A DNA stretch of 10,464 nucleotides from Bacillota bacterium (GCA_021816665.1 JAKAXI010000041.1:1-10464), one strand, 5' to 3'; positions 1-7,187 are shown, counted from the first letter of the stretch. Translations and numbers: made by a program. Notes: a model not told the origin generated them from the sequence alone.

Positions 1-19
1 TTGTGAATTACGCCCGCCC

Positions 20-79
20 TGCATGAACGTCAGCTGCATGAACATCAGCTGCATGAACATCAGCTGCTTGAACGTTTGC
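20..79 (+). repeat. Four tandem copies of a 15-bp repeat upstream of the TetR gene
   Basis: The consensus unit is TGCATGAACATCAGC, at 20-34, 35-49, 50-64 and 65-79. Copies 2 and 3 are identical, copy 1 differs at one position, and copy 4 is more diverged. Because 15 is a multiple of three, the array stays open in frame, and two readings exist. In one frame the DNA is open from the left edge to a TAA at 80-82 and encodes CMN[VI]S pentapeptides. In another frame a reading ending in ARPA stops at a TGA at 24-26, which would put the array between genes. I cannot decide which is right from this window. The array ends directly at the ribosome binding site of the regulator gene (81-87), so repeat number could affect its expression or be harmless slippage. 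Confidence 0.85.
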
Positions 80-95
80 TAAGGAGGCATGTCTC

Positions 96-731
96 ATGCC
101 TGTCGACATTCCAAGTCAGGTGAAAGATCCGGAACTGTTGCGGGCCAGACGCGCCCAAATCGTCGCGGCAGCAGTCCAACTCTTTTCGGAGAAAGGGTTC
201 CACAAGACCACGACGCGCGAACTCGCTCGTGCCAGTGGGCTGTCGATCGGCGCGTTGTACGAATACGTGCAGTCCAAAGAGGACGTGCTGTACCTCGTCT
301 GCCAACACATCCACCAAGAGGTAGAGTCTGCTTTGCGCCGCACCTTGTCTGAGCACGCCTCGGCTGCTGTGCGGCTACAGAGCGCGATCGAAGGGTTTTT
401 GTCCGTCATGGATGACATGCAAGACGACGTCTTGCTTATCTACCAGGAGAGCAAGTCGTTACCGGGGGCGTTTCTGCACGAAGTCCTTGCACACGAACAG
501 CGGATCACGGCCGTCTTCGAACACCTTCTGCAAGAGGGTGTGAAGGATGGCAGCTTTGGCCTCGAGCCAACGGACCTGGCGGTACTGGCGCACACCATCG
601 TCGTGTCCGGCCAAATGTGGGCATTCCGGCGTTGGGCGCTGAAAGAAGTGTCATTTGAGACGTTTGCGAAGGCACAAGTTGAGATGCTGATGAAGGCAGC
701 GCGCACCACAAGCGGGAGGGGATCGGAATGA
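96..731 (+). CDS. TetR/AcrR-family transcriptional regulator
   Basis: This 211-residue protein has the usual TetR length and layout. The N-terminal helix (about residues 14-34, ending [11 protein letters not shown]) leads into the helix-turn-helix at about 38-62, with the typical [13 protein letters not shown] and [16 protein letters not shown] segments. The remaining 140 residues form the all-helical ligand-binding and dimerisation half, which shows no motif that names a ligand. AAGGAGG at 81-87 sits 8 nt before the ATG and fixes the start. The stop overlaps the start of icmF (ATGA at 728-731), so the two genes are co-transcribed and translationally coupled. By analogy with other TetR genes beside acyl-CoA pathways, it probably senses an acyl-CoA or related ligand and controls its own operon. 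That is inference, because no operator palindrome could be assigned in the 95 nt visible upstream. Confidence 0.93.
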   Translation: MPVDIPSQVKDPELLRARRAQIVAAAVQLFSEKGFHKTTTRELARASGLSIGALYEYVQSKEDVLYLVCQHIHQEVESALRRTLSEHASAAVRLQSAIEGFLSVMDDMQDDVLLIYQESKSLPGAFLHEVLAHEQRITAVFEHLLQEGVKDGSFGLEPTDLAVLAHTIVVSGQMWAFRRWALKEVSFETFAKAQVEMLMKAARTTSGRGSE

Positions 732-3700
732 GTCAGATGGAGATCGAGCAGAAGCAACTGATCGAGCCCGTCGAGTCTGAACGGGGCGCAACGAAAGCGA
801 GTCACCGCACCGAGCAGGATATTCTAAGTCACCAGGATCGCGAGCCCTACCACCCGGCGAACGTTGTCCGGTTTGTGACCGCGTCCAGCTTGTTTGACGG
901 TCACGATGCGTCGATCAATATCATGCGCCGCATTCTGCAGTCGTCAGGTGCAGAGGTCATTCATCTTGGGCACAATCGGTCTGTCGAAGAAGTCGTGAAC
1001 GCCGCCATCCAGGAAGACGTCCAAGGCATCGCCATCAGCTCTTACCAAGGCGGCCACATGGAGTATTTCAAATACATGTACGACCTCTTGCAAGAGCGTG
1101 GGGCCGGACACATTCGCATCTTCGGCGGCGGTGGCGGTGTGATTGTCCCGGAGGAGATCGTGGAGCTTGAGCAGTACGGGATCGCAAAGGTGTTCTCCCC
1201 GGACGATGGGCAGCGGCTCGGGTTGCAGGGGATGATCAACTACATGTTGCGTGTCTGCGACTTCCCGACGGCGCGGTCCGTGCAGGCGGAACTCACAGAG
1301 CTTCGCACAGACAACTGGCGCGCGCTCGCAAGGCTCGTGACGTTTGTCGAGCAGTCGGAGGGTGCTCTGCGCGTGCCTGACACTACAGGGTCGGAGGCCA
1401 CTACGCGCGTGCCTGACACGACCGCTTCGGAGCAGGCCACCACGCGCACGTCAGAGACTTCAGCCTCGGCGAAGGACATCCTCGCTGTGTTGCAAGAGCG
1501 CGCGAGTGCCGTGCCGGTGCTTGGGATCACGGGGACCGGCGGGGCAGGGAAGTCATCGCTGACGGATGAGCTCGTGCGCCGCTTTCTCGACGATTTTCCG
1601 GACAAAACCGTCGCGATCTTCTCGGTCGACCCATCGAAACAGCGCACAGGCGGAGCACTACTCGGCGACCGCATTCGCATGAACGCCATTGACAGCTCGC
1701 GCGTCTATATGCGCAGCCTAGCGACAAGGCAGTCGCGATCAGAACTGTCTGGTGCAATCGACGAGGCGATCCTCATCGCGAAAGCGGCCGGGTTTGACCT
1801 CGTTATCGTTGAGACGAGCGGGATTGGCCAAGGCGATGCGCAGATCGTCGACATCGCCGATGTGTCTCTGTACGTGATGACTGCTGAGTACGGTGCGCCG
1901 TCGCAACTTGAGAAGATCGAGATGCTCGACTACGCTGACGTCGTCGCCGTCAACAAGTATGACCGCCGCGGCTCTGAGGACGCGCTGCGTTACGTGCAGA
2001 AGCAGATGCAGCGCAACCGCGGCGACTTCGCGAAGGCGCCCGACGTAATGCCGGTCTACGGGACTATCGCGAGCCAGTTTCACGACCCGGGCACCAATGT
2101 GCTCTACCGCGCACTCGTCGACGTCATCAACGACAAGTTTCAACTCGGCTGGGTGAGCCGTTTGGAAACAAACGACGGCAACCACCACAAGTCGGCCATC
2201 ATCCCGGGCGAACGGGCGCACTACCTGCTTGAAGTAGTGAACACCGTCCGTGGCTACCGAAAATTCACCGAGGAACAGGTCGCGAAGGCGCGTAAGTGCT
2301 GGCAGTTGAAAGGCGTGATCGAGCAGTTCAAGGCAGCGGCAGGTGACGCGAACGAGCATGCCGCGGCAAGCGTGGTGGAACGGGCGCCGAGGTCAACGGA
2401 CAGGAGTGACATGGTTGCCTCGCTGCAGGCGATGTACGACCGTCTCTGGGATGAACTGCACATCGACGCGCGGCGCATCCTCGAGGGCTGGGATGAGAAG
2501 CGAGCCCGCTATGCAGCAGAGGAACTGGTGACGCGCGTGCGCGACCGCGAGATTCGCACGCCGCTTCGGACGGTCTCACTGTCTGGTCTGTCGATCCCGA
2601 AGGTCTGTCTGCCGCGTTATCAGGACTGGGGCGAAATTCTGCGCTGGTCGTTGCTTGAGAATGTGCCCGGCGAGTTTCCGTACACGGCAGGGGTGTTCCC
2701 ACTCAAACGCGCGGAAGAAGAGCCGAAGCGCCAGTTTGCGGGCGAAGGCACGCCGACGCGCACCAACCGCCGCTTTCACTACCTGTCGCAGGACGATCCT
2801 GCGAAGCGGCTGTCGACCGCGTTTGACAGCGTGACCTTGTACGGTGAAGACCCCGATGAGCGCCCGGACATCTACGGCAAAGTGGGCGAGAGTGGCGTCA
2901 GCATCTGCACGCTCGACGACATGAAGAAGCTGTACGCAGGGTTCGACCTCTGCGACCCGCGCACAAGCGTGTCAATGACGATCAACGGACCGGCGCCAAT
3001 TCTGCTCGCGATGTACATGAACACCGCGATCGACCAACAGGTGGACGCTTTCATTCGCGAGCACAACCGCACGCCGAACAGCGATGAACGTGCTGCCATC
3101 CGCGCCCGCACGCTGCAGACAGTGCGCGGCACCGTGCAGGCGGACATTCTGAAAGAAGATCAAGGCCAGAACACTTGTATCTTCTCGACGGAATTTGCGT
3201 TGCGCATGATGGGCGATATCCAGCAGTACTTCATCGACCAGCAGGTGCGCAACTACTACAGTGTGAGCATCAGCGGCTATCACATCGCTGAGGCGGGGGC
3301 GAACCCCATTTCGCAGCTCGCGTTCACGCTCGCCAACGCCTTCACCTACGTCGAGTACTACTTGAGTCGCGGCATGGATGTGAACGACTTTGCGCCGAAT
3401 TTGTCGTTCTTCTTCAGCAACGGGATGGACCCCGAGTACACGGTCATCGGCCGTGTTGCGCGGCGCATTTGGTCGACAGCGATGAAGGTCAAGTACGGCG
3501 CGAATGAGCGCAGCCAAAAGCTCAAATACCACATCCAGACCTCCGGCCGCTCGCTGCACGCGCAGGAAGTCGACTTTAACGATATCCGGACAACGTTGCA
3601 GGCGTTGCTCGCCATTTATGACAACTGCAACTCGCTGCACACCAACGCCTTCGATGAGGCAATTACGACACCGACCGAGGCGTCAGTGCGGCGGGCAATG

Positions 3701-4234
3701 GCGATTCAGATGATCATCAACCGCGAGTTTGGTCTGACGAAGAACGAGAACCCGCTGCAAGGCGCGTTTATTGTCGAGGAACTCACGGACCTAGTAGAGG
3801 AAGCGGTGCTCGAAGAGTTCCTGCGCATCAACGACCGCGGTGGCGTTCTTGGCGCGATGGAGACGCAGTATCAGCGCAGCAAGATTCAGGAGGAGTCGCT
3901 TTATTACGAGCACCTCAAGCACTCGGGTGAACTCCCCATCATCGGGGTGAACACGTACCTGAACCCGGCGACGCTGGCGGATGACTACCAGCCCCCGAAA
4001 CTCGAGCTCGCTCGTTCGACGAAGGAAGAGAAAGAGGAGCAGATCGCGAACCTGCGGCTCTTCCAAAACGCGCACGCGGATGAGTCAAAGGTTGCGCTCG
4101 CACGGCTTAAAGAAGTGGCTCGCAGCGGCGGCAACCTGTTTGCGGAGCTGATGGAGACGGTTCGCGTGGCAAGCCTTGGGCAGATCACGCACGCACTCTA
4201 CGAAGTCGGCGGTCAGTATCGGCGCAACATGTAG
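728..4234 (+). CDS. icmF: IcmF, fused isobutyryl-CoA mutase (B12 domain, GTPase chaperone, mutase barrel)
   Basis: IcmF uses adenosylcobalamin to interconvert isobutyryl-CoA and n-butyryl-CoA (and, less well, isovaleryl-CoA and pivalyl-CoA). Its built-in GTPase controls cofactor loading. The cobalamin domain comes first (about residues 45-180), with DGHDAS giving the axial His59 and an FGGGGG loop near 131. A repeat-bearing linker (about 208-250) leads to a MeaB-like G domain: Walker A GTGGAGKS (269-276), [10 protein letters not shown] (361-370) and NKYD (409-412). The mutase barrel fills about 600-1140, with [13 protein letters not shown] and SISGYH (His852). Phe670 and Gln814 are 144 residues apart, as are Phe598 and Gln742 of Cupriavidus IcmF, and match isobutyryl-type specificity; methylmalonyl-CoA mutase has Tyr and Arg, pivalyl-CoA mutase Leu and His. 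At 1168 residues it is about 75 longer than usual, explained by the N-terminus and linker. GGGAGGGG (714-721) lies 6 nt before the ATG, which overlaps the TetR stop. Confidence 0.96.
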   Translation: MSQMEIEQKQLIEPVESERGATKASHRTEQDILSHQDREPYHPANVVRFVTASSLFDGHDASINIMRRILQSSGAEVIHLGHNRSVEEVVNAAIQEDVQGIAISSYQGGHMEYFKYMYDLLQERGAGHIRIFGGGGGVIVPEEIVELEQYGIAKVFSPDDGQRLGLQGMINYMLRVCDFPTARSVQAELTELRTDNWRALARLVTFVEQSEGALRVPDTTGSEATTRVPDTTASEQATTRTSETSASAKDILAVLQERASAVPVLGITGTGGAGKSSLTDELVRRFLDDFPDKTVAIFSVDPSKQRTGGALLGDRIRMNAIDSSRVYMRSLATRQSRSELSGAIDEAILIAKAAGFDLVIVETSGIGQGDAQIVDIADVSLYVMTAEYGAPSQLEKIEMLDYADVVAVNKYDRRGSEDALRYVQKQMQRNRGDFAKAPDVMPVYGTIASQFHDPGTNVLYRALVDVINDKFQLGWVSRLETNDGNHHKSAIIPGERAHYLLEVVNTVRGYRKFTEEQVAKARKCWQLKGVIEQFKAAAGDANEHAAASVVERAPRSTDRSDMVASLQAMYDRLWDELHIDARRILEGWDEKRARYAAEELVTRVRDREIRTPLRTVSLSGLSIPKVCLPRYQDWGEILRWSLLENVPGEFPYTAGVFPLKRAEEEPKRQFAGEGTPTRTNRRFHYLSQDDPAKRLSTAFDSVTLYGEDPDERPDIYGKVGESGVSICTLDDMKKLYAGFDLCDPRTSVSMTINGPAPILLAMYMNTAIDQQVDAFIREHNRTPNSDERAAIRARTLQTVRGTVQADILKEDQGQNTCIFSTEFALRMMGDIQQYFIDQQVRNYYSVSISGYHIAEAGANPISQLAFTLANAFTYVEYYLSRGMDVNDFAPNLSFFFSNGMDPEYTVIGRVARRIWSTAMKVKYGANERSQKLKYHIQTSGRSLHAQEVDFNDIRTTLQALLAIYDNCNSLHTNAFDEAITTPTEASVRRAMAIQMIINREFGLTKNENPLQGAFIVEELTDLVEEAVLEEFLRINDRGGVLGAMETQYQRSKIQEESLYYEHLKHSGELPIIGVNTYLNPATLADDYQPPKLELARSTKEEKEEQIANLRLFQNAHADESKVALARLKEVARSGGNLFAELMETVRVASLGQITHALYEVGGQYRRNM
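1370..1444 (+). repeat. In-frame direct repeat in the icmF inter-domain linker
   Basis: Two consecutive imperfect copies encode [12 protein letters not shown] (residues 215-226) and [13 protein letters not shown] (227-239). A third, decayed segment ([11 protein letters not shown]) follows to about 1474. The DNA copies share GCGTGCCTGACAC, so this is a recent duplication at DNA level and not just a Ser/Thr-rich composition. The segment lies between the cobalamin-binding and GTPase domains and is predicted to be flexible and disordered. It accounts for part of the extra length of this IcmF. Confidence 0.75.
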
Positions 4235-4286
4235 CGCATGGAATGCGTCTTCCTATGGCAAACTACCCCATGTCGGAAAACTACGT

Positions 4287-4309
4287 CCGGCTCCTCTCGC
4301 AGGAGCCGG
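4287..4309 (+). terminator. Perfect 9-bp hairpin after icmF, probable terminator or attenuator
   Basis: Arms CCGGCTCCT (4287-4295) and AGGAGCCGG (4301-4309) are perfectly complementary around the loop CTCGC. The hairpin begins 52 nt after the icmF stop. It is very GC-rich and stable, but only a weak T stretch follows (CGCTTTGACT), so intrinsic termination may be incomplete. If the next gene were translated from its furthest-upstream ATG (4243), the hairpin would lie inside coding sequence. Starting that gene at the TTG at 4336 leaves the hairpin in the intergenic space. Confidence 0.55.
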
Positions 4310-4335
4310 CTCGCTTTGACTGGGGAGGGGTAGCG

Positions 4336-4794
4336 TTGCGGCTGAACGACCGACTGCACATCGGTATGGCCCTCGCCGGCATGGTGTTTTGCTTGACGAC
4401 ACCGCTGGCGCTCATTGCTCACGCGAACCACCGAACTCCAGCCCCCGATGCCCCGACATTTCGCGACGTGTCGAACGATGACTTGACGACAGACGGAAGT
4501 GTTGTGGTGCTGCGAGGGGATGGAACGTGGCAGCCGCCAATCGCCGTGATCTCTCCGTACGACCACGTCGGTGCGCTGCCGTTTAACGCGATCGCAAACA
4601 GCGTCAACCAGGCCGGATTGACCCGGGCTTCAGCACTGTACCCGTATGAACTCGTCTTTTATCGTTCGACAGGTCAACTGGATCGGACTTTTTACGCAAA
4701 CCCCGATGGCGTTCTCGTGGACGCAACCACCAGGCTGCACTTTCAGGCCGCCCCCATCTTGCAGACCTACCTCGAGCAAATTGACAAGTCCTGA
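4336..4794 (+). CDS. Small membrane-anchored or secreted protein of unknown family
   Basis: I do not recognise this protein. The frame is open from an ATG at 4243, but neither that ATG nor those at 4255 and 4270 has a ribosome binding site. GGGGAGGGG at 4322-4330 stands 5 nt before an in-frame TTG at 4336, so I take that as the start, giving 152 residues. The product then begins with a short positive stretch (MRLNDRLH) and a hydrophobic segment at about 9-30 (GMALAGMVFCLTTPLALIAHA), as in a signal anchor or signal peptide. An exported domain of about 120 residues follows, with no cysteine or repeat motif. Codon third positions are GC-rich as in the neighbouring genes, which supports real coding. 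The transporter gene starts 46 nt downstream on the same strand, so the two may be expressed together. No function can be assigned. Confidence 0.6.
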   Translation: MRLNDRLHIGMALAGMVFCLTTPLALIAHANHRTPAPDAPTFRDVSNDDLTTDGSVVVLRGDGTWQPPIAVISPYDHVGALPFNAIANSVNQAGLTRASALYPYELVFYRSTGQLDRTFYANPDGVLVDATTRLHFQAAPILQTYLEQIDKS

Positions 4795-4840
4795 AAAAAC
4801 CTTGTAGGACAGACTCATTCCTGGTTTTGGAGGTGACTTC

Positions 4841-6109
4841 GTGCGCAAACCAAAGGCAGCGCTCGCTCGCGAAGCGTGGTGGCTGCTCGCGATCAGTGGA
4901 TGTTTCGCGCTCTCGATCGGGCTTTCGAATACATTTGTGAATATCTACTTGTGGAAAGTGGACAAGAGCTACACGTCCATCGGGTGGTACAACGTTGCGG
5001 TGTACACGCTGATGCCGATCGCGTTTGTCGTCGCGGGAGCGCTGGCAAAGCACAGGCAACCGGTACTTACGCTGCGACTTGGTGTCGCTCTGCACGGTGT
5101 GTTTTACGCCCTCGTGCTCGTGGGCGGCAATGCCTTGGCGCGCCTTCCGCTGATTCCTGGCATCGTCATGGGCATCGCGGCCGGGTTTTACTGGCTGTCG
5201 TTCAATTGGTTAAGTCTGCTTTTCACGGACAAAGCCGCGCGAGACCGCTTTTACGGGCTCAATGGCGTGTTCAGCGCTGTGGCAGGAATGGCGGCGCCAA
5301 CGGTTGCGGGATACGTGATCAGCCACGAGGACCGGTTTGGGGGATTGACAGGGTATCATGTGATTTTTGGACTGTCGCTCGCTCTGTTTGCTGTCGCGAC
5401 GGTCGCGAGCCTTCGCCTGCGAGCCAAGGCGATCGGCGGTCAACTGAAACTGCGACTGGCCCTGCGAGCTGCGGTGTCCGATCCGAAATGGCGCATGACG
5501 CTCTACGGCTGTGGTGTCTACGGCTTGCGAGAAGGCGTTTTTCTGTTCCTGATTGGACTTCTGATCTACGTGGCAACCGGCAGTGAGCTCGAACTCGGAG
5601 AGTTCCTGTTGTTGCAAAACGCACTGTCTTTTGCCTCGTTTTTCTTGGTCGGGCGCTTTACAACAGACCGCAACCGGATGTGGGTCATTGGCATCGGTGC
5701 GGTGGGCATGGCGGTGACAGCCCTGATCTTTATCTTGCCGATCACGGCGGCATCGGTCATGTGGTACGGCAGTCTGATTGCGGTCTTTCTACCGATGTTC
5801 ATCGTGCCCTTGCAGGGCACGATCTTTAATCAGATTGGTGCGCTGGACAGAACCGGCGAGACGTACGTCGAACAGATCATCTTACGTGAAGTCATGGAAA
5901 ACGCCGGACGGGTTGCCGGTGTCGCCGCGTTCCTTGCTGTGACTGCGTTTCGGCCTGACGCGCGCGCTATCGGCTGGTTTGCGGTGGTTTTGGGGTTCGT
6001 ACAACTCGGGACGTGGGGGCTACTGCTGCAGGGGAAGCGACAAGAAGCGGGGGTCAAGCAGCAAGAGAAAAGCCATTGGGCGCCTCGCAGAGTCAATAAA
6101 AAATTCTAA
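4841..6109 (+). CDS. Major facilitator superfamily transporter, YmfD-like
   Basis: This 422-residue integral membrane protein has 12 predicted membrane segments, starting at about residues 12, 41, 74, 103, 145 and 170 in the first half, and about 223, 250, 278, 300, 350 and 377 in the second. A central loop (about 195-222) and a basic, charged C-terminal tail complete it. The FYWLSFNWLS segment and the A-x-RDRFYGLNGVFS stretch after TM4 resemble the YmfD-type branch of MFS exporters. YmfD of Bacillus subtilis has been linked to siderophore (bacillibactin) export, but substrate cannot be read from sequence and no siderophore genes are visible here. The start is a GTG with GGAGGTGA at 4829-4836. 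In Bacillus ymfD lies just upstream of ymfF, as it does here, which supports the family call. A ferredoxin gene converges on its 3' end. Confidence 0.85.
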   Translation: MRKPKAALAREAWWLLAISGCFALSIGLSNTFVNIYLWKVDKSYTSIGWYNVAVYTLMPIAFVVAGALAKHRQPVLTLRLGVALHGVFYALVLVGGNALARLPLIPGIVMGIAAGFYWLSFNWLSLLFTDKAARDRFYGLNGVFSAVAGMAAPTVAGYVISHEDRFGGLTGYHVIFGLSLALFAVATVASLRLRAKAIGGQLKLRLALRAAVSDPKWRMTLYGCGVYGLREGVFLFLIGLLIYVATGSELELGEFLLLQNALSFASFFLVGRFTTDRNRMWVIGIGAVGMAVTALIFILPITAASVMWYGSLIAVFLPMFIVPLQGTIFNQIGALDRTGETYVEQIILREVMENAGRVAGVAAFLAVTAFRPDARAIGWFAVVLGFVQLGTWGLLLQGKRQEAGVKQQEKSHWAPRRVNKKF

Positions 6110-6128
6110 CAAATCGCGGATAAACGCG

Positions 6129-6163
6129 CGGGCTATCCACAGGATCACCTTCAGGACAGCCCG
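6129..6163. terminator. Hairpin between the converging transporter and ferredoxin genes
   Basis: Arms CGGGCTATCC (6129-6138) and GGACAGCCCG (6154-6163) pair over 10 positions around a 15-nt loop. On the + strand one pair is an A-C mismatch. On the - strand transcript the same pair is G-U, so the stem is continuous there, suggesting it serves mainly the ferredoxin mRNA. No U tract follows directly on either strand. The nearest on the - strand is the run of T about 30 nt past the hairpin (6096-6101 region), inside the end of the transporter gene. A second small hairpin (CTCAA-AAA-TTGAG, 6180-6192) lies nearer the ferredoxin stop. Confidence 0.45.
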
Positions 6164-6204
6164 TAAGACTTGAGTTCTCTCAAAAATTGAGGTTCGGTTC
6201 CGGC

Positions 6205-6441
6205 TTACTTTTGGAAGAAAGCCCGGTTCTTTTCGATAAAGGACTTCTCTTCTTCTGGGACAAAGTCCTCCATGAAAATAGCCGATACGGGGCAGACGGC
6301 CTCGCAAGCACCGCAGTCGATGCAGGAATCTGGATCGATGTAGTACTGGTCTTCTCCCTCGTGGATGCAGTCTACCGGACAGGTTTCGACGCAGTCAGCG
6401 GCCTTTTCATCGATGCAAGGCGACACAATCACGAAAGCCAC
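6205..6441 (-). CDS. fdxA: Seven-iron ferredoxin ([3Fe-4S][4Fe-4S])
   Basis: This is a 78-residue soluble electron carrier of the Bacillus/Alicyclobacillus seven-iron class. The first cluster motif is C9-x7-C17-x3-C21-P with C25 following, and the second is C40-x2-C43-x2-C46-x3-C50-P. By homology with characterised seven-iron ferredoxins, C9, C17 and C50 hold the [3Fe-4S] cluster and C21, C40, C43 and C46 the [4Fe-4S] cluster. The HEGEDQYYIDP stretch and the tail EDFVPEEEKSFIEKNRAFF are typical of the family. The frame is open further upstream, but the start is the GTG at 6439-6441: it gives the usual MAFVI N-terminus and has GAGGAGGAG (6448-6456) 6 nt before it. The gene is monocistronic, with its own promoter at 6491-6519. 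Its redox partner cannot be inferred here. Confidence 0.94.
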   Translation of the reverse strand: MAFVIVSPCIDEKAADCVETCPVDCIHEGEDQYYIDPDSCIDCGACEAVCPVSAIFMEDFVPEEEKSFIEKNRAFFQK

Positions 6442-6490
6442 GCGGAACTCCTCCTCAAACAAAGAAAATAGGTTACCAAAGACTACAAAC

Positions 6491-6519
6491 ATCATATACC
6501 ACGGGCATAGGCATTTCAA
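6491..6519 (-). promoter_or_regulatory. Sigma-A type promoter of the ferredoxin gene
   Basis: Read on the - strand, TTGAAA (6519-6514) is followed after exactly 17 nt by TATGAT (6496-6491), with 5 of 6 matches to consensus in each box. Transcription would begin near 6484, leaving a leader of about 43 nt that contains the ribosome binding site at 6448-6456. A separate exact TATAAT on the same strand (6599-6594) has no well-spaced -35 box and is a weaker candidate. Confidence 0.7.
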
Positions 6520-6559
6520 CAGCGGTTGCGTCCGTCCGATAAGGGATTTCGTGGTATAT
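6494..6559. repeat. 10-bp inverted repeat overlapping the ferredoxin promoter
   Basis: ATATACCACG (6494-6503) and CGTGGTATAT (6550-6559) are perfect inverted copies with 46 nt between them. The left arm covers part of the ferredoxin -10 box and its adjacent spacer. The right arm carries TGGTATATT, which reads as an extended -10 element on the + strand, although no good -35 is present for it. The spacing and position would suit a dimeric regulator or a divergent promoter pair, but no binding protein is known. Confidence 0.5.
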
Positions 6560-6906
6560 TCGGGTGCCTCAAACAGCACTTGTACCGCAAACGATTATAT
6601 GAGAACCAATGAGATCAAAGTCGTCAACTTGTATTCGCTTTCTCTTTGAAATTGGCAAGTTGCCGGTTCACGGCTGAACTGCCGTGCACACTCGCTGCGC
6701 CGAGGTCATAAGATGGCATGCATGCCCGAACCCCGCTGGCGTTTTGACGTCGGCGTTTCTATACAAGAGGTCAGTTTGTCCTCCTCTGAGGGCAATCTGG
6801 CCTCTTTATGCTGTGGGGCAGGCGGCAGACAAGGACAGACATACCGCGCATTCCCAGCCCATATGAATTGAGCAAATGGATTGACAATATGGAAAGAAGG
6901 GGTTTG
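6560..6906. other. Gene-free stretch before the zinc-finger gene
   Basis: No convincing coding sequence was found on either strand: the longest frames lack ribosome binding sites and family-like sequence. The stretch holds a 12-bp palindrome (6715-6726) and a region that can fold in more than one way. AAGAGG at 6765-6770 can pair with CCTCTT at 6801-6806, or its AGAGG (6766-6770) with CCTCT at 6783-6787, and TCAG (6771-6774) can pair with CTGA within 6785-6789. No clear promoter for the downstream gene was seen. TTGACG at 6744-6749 and CTATAC at 6759-6764 are too close together to work as a pair. The stretch may be a leader RNA or decayed sequence. Confidence 0.4.
6715..6726. repeat. 12-bp perfect palindrome
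   Basis: GGCATGCATGCC is self-complementary over its full length and has no loop, so it is more like a protein-binding site than an RNA hairpin. It lies about 180 nt upstream of the zinc-finger gene and about 220 nt from the ferredoxin promoter. No regulator is assigned. Confidence 0.35.
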
Positions 6907-7131
6907 ATGTTTCAGTGTCCTGCCTGCGGTGAACTGCTTGAGGCCCTCACGAACGTGCATTGTCGCACCCATCATCACGCAAGTCGGACCGAATTAATTG
7001 CTCGTTATGGCACTCCCAAATACGTCATCCCAGCTGTCAACCGGGACGTTCAGCGGTGGATTCGAGACGTCCAGGTCATCAAGCGACTCGACTTTGACCT
7101 TGCACAAGCGGCCGCTCGAAATCAGCGCTGA
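6907..7131 (+). CDS. Small Ros/MucR-like C2H2 zinc-finger protein
   Basis: The 74-residue product has a single zinc-finger signature near its N-terminus: C4-x2-C7-x10-H18-x3-H22. The sequence around it (CPACGELLEALTNVHCRTHH, then SRTELIARYGTPKYVIPAVN) follows the pattern of Ros/MucR-type prokaryotic zinc fingers and related phage fingers, where a CxxCG...H...HH finger leads into a YR-x-x-(W/Y)G-x-P segment. The rest (RDVQRWIRDVQVIKRLDFDLAQAAARNQR) is predicted helical and charged. A role as a small DNA-binding protein is likely but inferred. The frame is open upstream and has an ATG at 6889. I prefer the ATG at 6907 because AGAAGGGG (6895-6902) stands just before it and the protein then begins MFQCPACG. 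ymfF follows after 110 nt, apparently with its own promoter. Confidence 0.65.
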   Translation: MFQCPACGELLEALTNVHCRTHHHASRTELIARYGTPKYVIPAVNRDVQRWIRDVQVIKRLDFDLAQAAARNQR

Positions 7132-7152
7132 ATTTTGCCCCTGTTGACCGCG

Positions 7153-7182
7153 TTGATAAGGGGTACCGCTTTCGTTCATACT
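7153..7182 (+). promoter_or_regulatory. Probable sigma-A promoter of the ymfF-ymfH-SDR operon
   Basis: TTGATA (7153-7158) and CATACT (7177-7182) are separated by 18 nt, with 5 of 6 and 4 of 6 consensus matches. Transcription would start near 7189, just at the base of the leader hairpin, and give a leader of about 53 nt before the ymfF start. The only other -35-like element nearby, TTGACC at 7144-7149, has no matching -10. Confidence 0.45.
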
Positions 7183-7187
7183 AGGTG

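Noticed and set aside
1739..2359. 206-codon open frame on the - strand inside icmF
   Set aside because: It lies wholly inside the mutase gene, has no ribosome binding site and no family-like sequence. Long antisense frames are expected in GC-rich coding DNA.
2972..3640. 222-codon open frame on the - strand inside icmF
   Set aside because: It is opposite the conserved mutase barrel, and its translation is repetitive in His, Val and Arg, as expected for a shadow of the coding strand.
728..4234. Pivalyl-CoA or methylmalonyl-CoA mutase as the identity of the fused mutase
   Set aside because: The substrate-pocket residues are Phe and Gln, not Leu/His or Tyr/Arg.
4604..5095. 163-codon - strand frame across the 4794-4841 gap
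   Set aside because: Its sequence is Arg-rich and low in hydrophobic pattern, with no ribosome binding site. The + strand genes explain the region.
4876..5586. 236-codon + strand frame overlapping the transporter gene
   Set aside because: The overlapping frame at 4841-6109 encodes a clear 12-TM transporter with a good ribosome binding site. This frame gives a Cys/Arg-rich sequence without domains.
6684..6866. 60-codon + strand open frame in the gene-free stretch
   Set aside because: It has no ribosome binding site, an atypical composition and no recognisable motif.
6881..6909. Exact TTGACA at 6881-6886 as a -35 box
   Set aside because: At 17 nt spacing the -10 would be TTGATG, overlapping the start codon of the zinc-finger gene, so it cannot serve that gene.
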